NCBI GenBank assembly: GCA_001430745.1
Contig: KQ482069.1
Coordinates: 437,541 to 451,821, forward strand
Length of the DNA stretch: 14,281 nucleotides
Direction of reading: 5' to 3'
Origin: Auxenochlorella pyrenoidosa
Taxonomy: Eukaryota; Chlorophyta; Trebouxiophyceae; Chlorellales; Chlorellaceae
Positions 8,398 to 14,281 of this stretch are shown piece after piece. Both the position numbers and the translations under genes were made by a program. The number at the start of each line of letters is the position of its first letter. Position 1 is the first letter of the stretch. Below the pieces are notes generated by a model. It worked only from the letters and a program-made list of their open reading frames with translations. It did not search any database and was not told the origin of the DNA.

Positions 8398-9712
8398 ATG
8401 CAGCGGCATTTGAGAGCGCTGACCGCCAGTCTGCCGGCGGTGCCGGGCGACGCAGAGACGACCAGCGCCTTTTTGGTATCAGCCGAGGCCATCGAGGAAC
8501 ACCTGTTCGAGTTGCGTGAACAAGTGGTCCGTGACGAGGACGACGCGGCGCCTGTTGAAGCTGCGGCGCTGCTCAGGTGCACTGCAGCGGCTGCACAAGC
8601 GCTGGTGCCAATCCGCCAGCCCTTCCTTTCTCAACTTGCTGTCTGCACCTGGCTTTTGGTGCCTGAATGAGGCAGCATCCTGATAGTGTGTGTTCTGTCT
8701 CACCCGCAGGCAGCTTGCGGCGTTGGGAGGAGACACCATGGCCGCAGTGGGCCGCCACCTAGCTGCCAGCAGCGGGCCCACTGCAGAGGACGCCCTGCTC
8801 AGCCTGTGCCATATCAGCTGGAACGCGCTGGAGTTATTGCAGCAGCTGGAACGGCACCTTGGCAAGGGAGGTGGCACTGGCAGCATGCAGTGGGCTGGCC
8901 TGCTGGCCTGGCCCGCTGCCGCGCTCTCGGCTGCGCCCCTGCTGCTGCCATTGGCTGGGCCCGACACCCACGGGGAGCTACTCGAAGCAGCCTGTGGACT
9001 CATTTCCGTCTACATGGCAGCAAGCAGTAAACTGGGCGCTGATGCAATGGCTGAAACGAAGACGCACCTGCCGGCCGCCCTTCGCGTCGTGCTCCATGCC
9101 GCCGGGTGGCTTGCAGGCGAGTGGCTCTGGCATGCGCTGCATGTGCATAGCGGCTGCCAATTGCCTCAGCCCTGGGTACAAGCCCATGCTCCGCCGTTGT
9201 TCTTTGCTGGCCGCGTTGAGCTCACCAGCACCTCATGGCTGGTCTGTAATGAAAACCCACCTGCATGTGTAAGCCCGCCTGCATGTGCAGGCCATGCTTC
9301 CTTCCGACCTGATGATTGGCGATATTTCATTTCATTGCTCTCGCTGCAAACCCTGTTCAGCACCCAAGCGTACGCTGCAGCGGCAGCGGCGGCGCTGGCT
9401 GCAGTTGCCCCTGACAACAAGCCCGGCAGGCAGCTGGCGTCCTGCCTGCTGGACTCTGTGTGTTGCCTGGCAGAAATGGGGCCGCCAGCCAGTTGGGCCG
9501 CAACTGCAGACTCAGGCGCGGCAGCCCACGAGTGCAATATCGTGCAATGCTGGAAACACTCTTGGTTCTGTGGAACTGCGCCCCCACACACCACTTGTTC
9601 GGCAGCTGCTTACCGTTGGCGCTGCAGGCCATGTCTCCCGTCTCTGACCTGCAACAAAGGGGGGCGCAGGGAGCAGCGAGCACCTGCCGTCCCCACCTGC
9701 ACTACACTGTAG
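8398..9712 (+). CDS. Tandem paralog of the MYND-family gene's N-terminal half, lacking the MYND finger
   Basis: Predicted exons are 8398-8576, 8710-9116 and 9291-9712 (335 residues, TAG at 9710-9712), with phases 2 and 1 agreeing. The ATG at 8398 gives MQRHLRALTASLPAVPGD; exon 1 ends CTCAG|GTGCAC and exon 2 starts after CACCCGCAG, as in the upstream paralog. Exon 2 shares about three quarters of its residues with that copy, including GLLAWPAAALSAA and LLPLAGPDTHG. Intron 2 would use a GC donor (G|GCGAGT) where the paralog has G|GTGAGC. This 174-bp intron is also open in frame, so a 393-residue retained form is possible. Exon 3 has an Ala run (QAYAAAAAAALAAV), and its end past about 9480 looks less coding, so the C-terminus is uncertain. 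No MYND finger, signal peptide or membrane segment is seen. Its function is unknown; Ala/Leu-rich helices suggest a helical-repeat scaffold (inference). Confidence 0.62.
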
Positions 9713-9745
9713 GGCGCCCAGCAGCTCATCCACATGCCATGTCAC

Positions 9746-10093
9746 TTAAATGTCAGACAGCTGGCCTGCTCCACTCCCTGCCTCCAGCGCTTCAAAGTGG
9801 GCCGCCTGCAGCGCCGGCCGGCCCGACAGGCCACCCACGGGCAGGGCTGCCCCTGCCCATCGTGCCACAGCCTTGGGCTCCAGCCCCCGCTCCTCTGCCA
9901 TGACCACAGCGCAGCGCAGCAAGAGCCCGCTCCATGCCGTGCACAGTGTGGGCCGCAGGCGGCACCGGCCTTCAGGCAGCGCGCTGCCCTGCACGCTCTC
10001 TGAGTCCTCAATGCAGCAGGGGCCCAGCGGGCTCGCCACGCACGCCCCCTTCTGGGCGTGCGAGCAGACCTGATCGCATATTGCGCACAGCTT
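9746..10093 (-). CDS. Terminal exon of an unrecognised cysteine-containing protein
   Basis: The exon starts after a TTTTAG acceptor and runs 116 codons to TAA (9746-9748). It encodes KLCAICDQVCSHAQKGACVA at the start, then a second Cys pair, then a helical C-terminal part (LLLRCAVVMAEERGLEP). Third-position GC is high, and an in-frame stop directly upstream supports an acceptor there. The Cys/His spacing (C-x2-C-x3-C-S-H) suggests a metal-binding or disulfide-rich element but matches no family I can name. Upstream sequence to about 10300 looks partly coding (an ATG near 10208 reads MRSFHVLLQQALLRHASG), but I could not join it to this exon in phase. The gene may therefore have an unseen first exon, be damaged, or use a nearer acceptor (GCCCAG|AAG). 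It converges with the plus-strand gene ending at 9712. Confidence 0.42.
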   Translation of the reverse strand, partial: KLCAICDQVCSHAQKGACVASPLGPCCIEDSESVQGSALPEGRCRLRPTLCTAWSGLLLRCAVVMAEERGLEPKAVARWAGAALPVGGLSGRPALQAAHFEALEAGSGAGQLSDI

Positions 10094-10457
10094 CTAAAAC
10101 CGCCTCCGCTAAGCCTGCCGCCTGCGGATGCGCCACCACTGCCGGAGGCGTGGCGAAGCAGCGCCTGCTGCAGCAGCACATGGAAGCTGCGCATGTGGGC
10201 CGGCAGGGCGCAGGCCAAGCCGGAATCTGTCCACCTCCCCTGAGGCTGATCCAGGGCTCCCTGAACCCTGGACTTCTCAATAATTCTGATTGAATTGAGG
10301 ACATTCATTCATGATTCATGGGGGGAGCCAGCAGTGACCGAAACCAGCAGGAGTTGCACCCGGGCAAACAAGGGGAGCAACAAGGGATGCTTGGCAGTGA
10401 ATGGAAGCAAGGCTGGCACGGTGGGGCGGCCAGCAGCCCGGTGCGCCGCCGACAGCA
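10094..10457. other. Region upstream of the cysteine-containing exon and downstream of the DnaJ-type gene
   Basis: The left part (about 10094-10270) has coding-like codons on the minus strand in two different frames, probably 5' sequence of the preceding feature. The right part (about 10270-10457) is AT-richer and fits the 3' UTR of the DnaJ-type gene. No TGTAA signal was found on the minus strand here. Confidence 0.4.
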
Positions 10458-11896
10458 TCAGAGCTCGACCACCTGCCCAGCGAGGCTGCAAAGCGGGCAG
10501 GGCGTCGAGCCGCCGCCGGCGCAGCCCTTGCAGGGCGTGCCGCCCGCCGCAGGTGAGGGCGCCCCTGCCGCCGCCTGCTGCTGCGCCTCAAGTGCCAAGA
10601 TCTCCTGCTTCTGCAGCCACCCGCTGGCCCACCGCCCGCGGTCCTTCAGGTTCTGCATGTTGACCTGCGCAGGGCCGGCCACGCGGTTGGGGCATTCAAT
10701 CAGCAGTGACGGTCAAAATTGCTGGAGCATCAGTCAGCAGGTCCGATCAAATGGGTGGACCCGCGCTCGGTCAGCGGCCGGTGCGGCGCAGCAGGCGTGT
10801 GCAACCGCGCTGCCTCCCGCGCTGCCAGCTCCCAGGCTCAGGCTGCAGTTGCCAATGCCGGCGCAACGTCTGCTGCCTGAGCCATCCTTGCTGGACAGCT
10901 GAGCGACAGCCGAGCCCGCGCCCAGAGCGCCCACGGTAGACGAGCAGCAGCCGACGGGTCGGCCGCCCGGGCGCCGCCCGACCCCTCACCCAAAACTGTG
11001 TGCTCTCGTCGCACGTCGCCTGCAGCAGCACCAGCGCCGCCTTGCCCTGCCCCTGCTTCTGCAACGCACGGAAGTGGCGCCAGCCAAAGGTGCGTTCCAT
11101 GGCGGTCCATTTGGAGCCTGCAGGGGTGGGGGGTGTGAGTGGGGTGGAGGTGGAGGGGGGGTTGCATCAGAATCACTTGCCTGCCTGCCCTTGCTTCTTC
11201 CTGCCCACCACACCAGGCAGGCAGGCAGGCTAAGCGGCAGCTTGAGAGCTGAGGGTGTGTAAGACAGGCCGCCAGGGGTGAAGCCACGATCGGGAGGCAG
11301 GCAGCGAGGGAAGAGCTGGCCCGTGGGGAGGAGGGGCAGTGAGGGCAGGCTGGGCAGCGTGGGGGCGTATGACAAGACCAGGCGAGCATGTGCGCAGGCA
11401 TCCAGCCGGAGTGTGCCCCAGCTTTCTCACCGACTATTCGTGCTGCGTTCACGGGGTTGCGCTTGTGGTAGCCCCCTCTTGCCAGCCGACCGCTGCCGCC
11501 GCACTGCCCACAGGGCACGCTGCCGGTGCCTGCGCAGCGGCGGCACGCGGCGGTTCGCTTGTACGGCCCGACCAGTGGCCGCCGCACAAAGTCACCGTAC
11601 AGGGCAGGCCTGCAAGAAGGGAGATGGGAACATGGAATGAGCAAAACACAAGGGCGAGAAGGGCTTTCAGCAGGGAGAAGTGCACTGCCTTGCTTTGGGT
11701 GCCGCCGACGCCCAGCGCACCGCTCCTCTTCTTCTTCCTGCTCCTCGCTTGCACGCGGCGGCTGCTCCCTGGCGGCTGCACATGGTCGCCAGGAGCGTTC
11801 TCCCTGGGCGCAGCTCTGCTGGTGCAAGGCTCGGCGAGCAGCACTGGTCGGCGCCAGTCCCGCTCTTCCCTGGCTTGTGCAGACTGTGGAGAACAT
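10458..11896 (-). CDS. Plastid-type DnaJ cysteine-rich zinc-finger protein
   Basis: Predicted exons are 11896-11721, 11609-11431, 11117-10990 and 10664-10458. The phases (2, 1, 0) agree and give 229 residues. Residues 1 to about 45 are Ala/Arg/Ser-rich with few acids, like a chloroplast transit peptide, followed by an acidic EEQEEEEER stretch. Two half-fingers of the DnaJ cysteine-rich type flank a central domain: C81/C84 and C92/C95 (CRRCAGTGSVPCGQCGGSG) and C206/C209 and C217/C220 (CKGCAGGGSTPCPLC). The central domain (about 119-185) contains SKWTAMERTFGWRHFR, ATCDESTQFW and NLKDRGRWASGWLQK, which I recall as conserved in land-plant members. Such proteins lack a J domain and act in plastid protein folding or photosystem/Rubisco assembly; which role applies here is not known. 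Introns 10665-10989 and 11118-11430 show nothing beyond CAGG microsatellites. Confidence 0.88.
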
Positions 11897-12419
11897 CTGT
11901 TATGATCTTGAGAATACAATGAAGCGGGGCCGAGAGGCCGCAAGCCGGCCAATTGCACGACACAGGCGAGTCACAGCACGCAGCACGGTGCTCCAGCAGG
12001 GAACATGAGAAGACCTTGGCCGTGAGACTGCCCATCAGATGCTAACGTGCACTCGAGGATTGCCAGGAAGGGATCGGCTGCGCGGTTTCCAGGGTTGAGC
12101 GCGTCATCGGCGGCACTAGCTGCGGTTGGCAACGCATTGGGCGCGCAAGCAATTCTGCTCCCAGTTCGCTTTGCCTTCAGCTGGGCCACCAGGTTGGCCC
12201 ATGGTACCATCAGAAAAATGTGTGTATGGCGTTTACATCTGAACGTCCGGAGAGCCAGCGGCCTGCGTGCCTGCCTGACGCCTGTTGACGAAAAGGCAGC
12301 TCGTTGGCGGATGGTGCGTCCGGTTTGCAGTTACAGCTACGGGTTACCCAGTCAGACCGGCGCCCAGCTGGCCTGCAAAACACACGGAGCCGGGCGCAGC
12401 CAGCGCCGCTGCCTACTCG
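11897..12419. promoter_or_regulatory. Intergenic: DnaJ-type gene promoter and glyoxalase gene 3' end
   Basis: This 523-bp gap lies between two minus-strand genes. Its right part should be the 3' UTR of the glyoxalase-like gene and its left part the promoter and leader of the DnaJ-type gene. It is AT-richer than the exons. A plus-strand open frame crosses it but has no coding look. No TATA box was identified. Confidence 0.5.
12233..12237 (-). terminator. Candidate TGTAA poly(A) signal for the glyoxalase-like gene
   Basis: The minus strand reads TGTAA, the usual chlorophyte poly(A) signal, 182 bp past the stop codon. A second TGTAA lies at 12331-12335, 84 bp past the stop. Either could be used. 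Confidence 0.45.
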
Positions 12420-14245
12420 CTACTCGTGCGCAAAGTCCCGCCGGTTGTGCAGCGGACGCAGGTAGCCCGGGTGGTGCAGGGAGCGCACCTCGTGGCCCAG
12501 GCAGTACAGCAGCTCGCCGCGCTGGCCAAACTCGTCCAGGTGGACAATGTCCTGCAGCGTAACGAGAAGGGTGCGCATGCGCTTGGGTGCGCGTGTGCTA
12601 GTGCGCGTGTGAGGTTGGAGACGAGGGGGCACATGGGCGCAGCGAAGGCGACCACTGGGGAGGCAAGGGAGGTTGGGTGTAATCCAGGGCGACACATTGG
12701 AAGGCAGCCCGAAGGACATTCGGCAGATCAGGACAGGGCTCTGCATCAGCCCGCGCCAATCAAGAGCTCCCGCTGCTCTTTTCCAGACCTCAATCAAGAC
12801 AAACTTTGCATGGGCCCGCCCGCCCGCCTGCCAGCCCGCCTGCTTGCCTTCCCCCGACCCAGCGCCAAACAAGCAAGCAGCGGGCCTTGCCTTGAAGCGG
12901 AACTGGTGGTTGGCCAGCGCCGCCGGCAGGTCGGGGCTCTTGTCTAGGTATGGGTGGTCCAGCAGGTTGAGGCCCAGGCCCAGCACCGACTGGAAGGCGG
13001 GGGAGAAGCTGGCGACGTAGAAGGCGACGTGCCAGCCGCTCCACAGCCGCTCCACGGCCTGAGGAGGGGTGGGTGGAGTGTGTGCGCGGGGTAGGGTGGG
13101 GGGGTTGGGGGTTGGGGGTGTGGTGTGTGTGGTGGTGGTGGTGGGTGGTGGGTGGGTGGGGTGGGGGGGGGTCATGCGTGCGCACCATCACAAGGCTGGC
13201 AGGGGCAGCACGGAGCGGCGGGCAGGGCCGGGGCTGTCCCGGGCCTGGATGCCTGGAGCAGCGAGCAGCAGCGCAGCAGGCTGCGCCATGCTAGCGGCCC
13301 ATGTTGGGGTGGGCACGTGGGCTAAGCACGGCCTGCTGTGTTCTGCAGCCAAGGGGCCCCACCTCTACGGTGCGCCCCCCCAGGCCAGGGTCCTCCGTGA
13401 AGCGCAGGCAGGAGGAGGGGCCCAAGTACACGCGGCAGTCGGCCGCGCCCGCTGTGGCGCTCCTGCCGACGTCACTGCTGCGGCCGTCACTGCTGCCGCT
13501 GCCGCCGCCGCCGCCGCTGCTGCCGCTGCTGCCACTGCTGCTGCCGTCCTCCACCACACGGGCGCCCAAGACCTCGGAGTAGAAGCGGGCAATCAGATGG
13601 GCCGTGCCTGCGAGCGTGGAGACAGACAGGCCACATGCTGAGGGTGCCATTGGTACGCATGGGCATGCAGCAGTCACCGGCACCCGGTGCGCCAGCATGA
13701 CACAGACGGCTGGGCCTCCCTTAGGCGGCAGGCAGGCAAGCAAGTGGGCGTGCGGGCATGCAGGCAGGTATGCAGGCAGCAAGTGGAGAGCACAGACTCC
13801 AGGCGGGCGGGAGGCTGCCCCACCTGGAAAGCAGGGCAGCTGCAGCTCGGCAATGCCGGCCGGCCAGGGAAAGCCCGGCAGGTGGTCCACCAGCAAGAAG
13901 CGTTGCCCCCAGGGGTCGGTCACCTCGATGCTGCCCATGCTGCCGCTGTCCCCCGTGCCGCCGGCGCCGCTGCTGCTGCTGCTGCCAGAGACCCCATCAG
14001 CCTGGCCTGTTCTCTGCCCTGCTTGCGGGTGCTGCTGGTCCTGCTGGTGGTGGTGATGACCAGGGGAGGGCGCAACCCGGAAGGCAAAGGCGGTGCCTGC
14101 AAGCATCGGCTCCAGCGCGGCCAGCCGCTCTGCGGCGTGCCGCAAGCCGCCGCTGCCGGCGCGCGGCAGCTTCAGCACAATCGTGCCGTGGGTGTTCTGA
14201 GCGGGGCCCTTGATGATGTGCAGCTGCTGGCGGCCGATGTTGTAC
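12420..14245 (-). CDS. Glyoxalase/bleomycin-resistance (VOC) superfamily protein, 3' four exons
   Basis: Exons are 14245-13824, 13607-13363, 13058-12891 and 12551-12420 (TAG at 12420-12422). The phases agree and give 321 residues; 14246-14281 is intron and the start lies beyond the window. Two VOC modules are visible. The first holds YNIGRQQLHIIKG, then IEVTDPWGQRFLLVDH; the second has AGIAELQLPC, LIARFYSEVLGARVV, CRVYLGPSSCLRF, GWHVAFYVASFSPAFQSVLG, FRFKDIVHLDEFG and LGHEVRSLHHP. VOC enzymes bind a metal through His/Glu on paired beta-alpha-beta-beta-beta units; the HL/H-E pattern hints at this, but no substrate can be named. It resembles an uncharacterised plant glyoxalase-like group (from memory). 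Two low-complexity inserts interrupt the modules: a His/Gln then Ser/Gly run (about 14055-13935) and a Ser/Gly run (about 13555-13445). The last intron (12552-12890) has a GC donor, AAG|GCAAGG. Intron 13059-13362 holds a G-rich tract on the opposite strand. Confidence 0.85.
13088..13171 (+). repeat. G-rich simple repeat (GGG/GT tract) in an intron
   Basis: About 84 bp of runs of three to nine G separated by T or GT lie inside a glyoxalase-gene intron, on the strand opposite the coding strand. The many G runs of three or more meet the simple pattern for a DNA G-quadruplex on the template strand; the transcript would be C/A-rich. Confidence 0.75.
13447..13550 (-). repeat. Coding triplet-repeat tract (Ser/Gly) in the glyoxalase gene
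   Basis: Imperfect GGC/AGC triplets on the minus strand encode a Ser/Gly-rich insert. A similar, shorter tract at about 13965-13985 encodes SSSSS in the first module. Both stay in frame, as expected for replication-slippage expansions tolerated in a loop. Confidence 0.7.
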
Positions 14246-14281
14246 CTGCAAAGGGTGTGGGGCAGAGGGAGAGCCTCAGTC

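Noticed and set aside
11217..11230. CAGG tetranucleotide repeats (also near 4021-4036) as a possible mobile or array element
   Set aside because: They are short intronic microsatellites with no spacers, terminal repeats or target-site duplications.
10838..11896. A single 352-codon minus-strand protein
   Set aside because: The start and the CxxCxGxG part are real, but the frame reads through two introns with good GTG(A/C)G donors. Splicing joins conserved motifs that the continuous frame breaks.
12047..12562. A 171-codon plus-strand open frame
   Set aside because: It spans an intergenic region and is antisense to the last glyoxalase exon, with no coding bias of its own.

Overview
The window looks like nuclear DNA from a GC-rich green alga of the Chlorella type (Trebouxiophyceae). 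The genes are split into many short exons with GTGAG/GTGCG donors and CTGCAG/TTGCAG acceptors. Two encode plant- and alga-type families (a GT61-type glycosyltransferase and a plastid-type DnaJ cysteine-rich protein), low-complexity Ser/Gly/Ala/Gln tracts are common, and a TGTAA poly(A)-type signal lies downstream of one gene. No prokaryotic operon, tRNA, rRNA, CRISPR or transposase was seen. Most long open frames in the raw sequence cross introns or lie opposite real exons, so the gene models here were built by hand from frame, splice sites and intron phase.

Layout. (1) 1-1122, minus: start of a gene for an unrecognised disordered Ser/Ala/Pro/Gln-rich protein, running off the left edge. (2) 1384-4755, minus: a complete 11-exon gene for a 506-residue GT61-type glycosyltransferase with an N-terminal membrane anchor. 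One intron carries three tandem copies of the downstream exon's acceptor boundary, and another is a GC-AG intron. (3) 4756-5474: divergent intergenic/promoter region. (4) 5475-7897, plus: a MYND-finger family gene whose reading frame appears damaged in several places. (5) 8398-9712, plus: a tandem paralog of the first half of gene 4 with a different 3' end and no MYND finger. (6) 9746-10093 (perhaps to about 10300), minus: a cysteine-containing terminal exon of an unrecognised gene. (7) 10458-11896, minus: a complete 4-exon gene for a 229-residue plastid-type DnaJ cysteine-rich zinc-finger protein. (8) 12420-14245, minus: the 3' four exons of a two-module glyoxalase/VOC protein, with its 5' end beyond the right edge.

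Nothing suggests these genes form one pathway; they read as ordinary neighbouring eukaryotic genes. The most unusual parts are the tandem MYND-family pair (one copy decaying, the other with a GT-to-GC donor change and an intron that stays open in frame) and the intronic triplication of a splice acceptor in the GT61 gene. All exon coordinates are hand predictions. Those whose phases agree throughout (genes 2, 7 and 8) are the most reliable.
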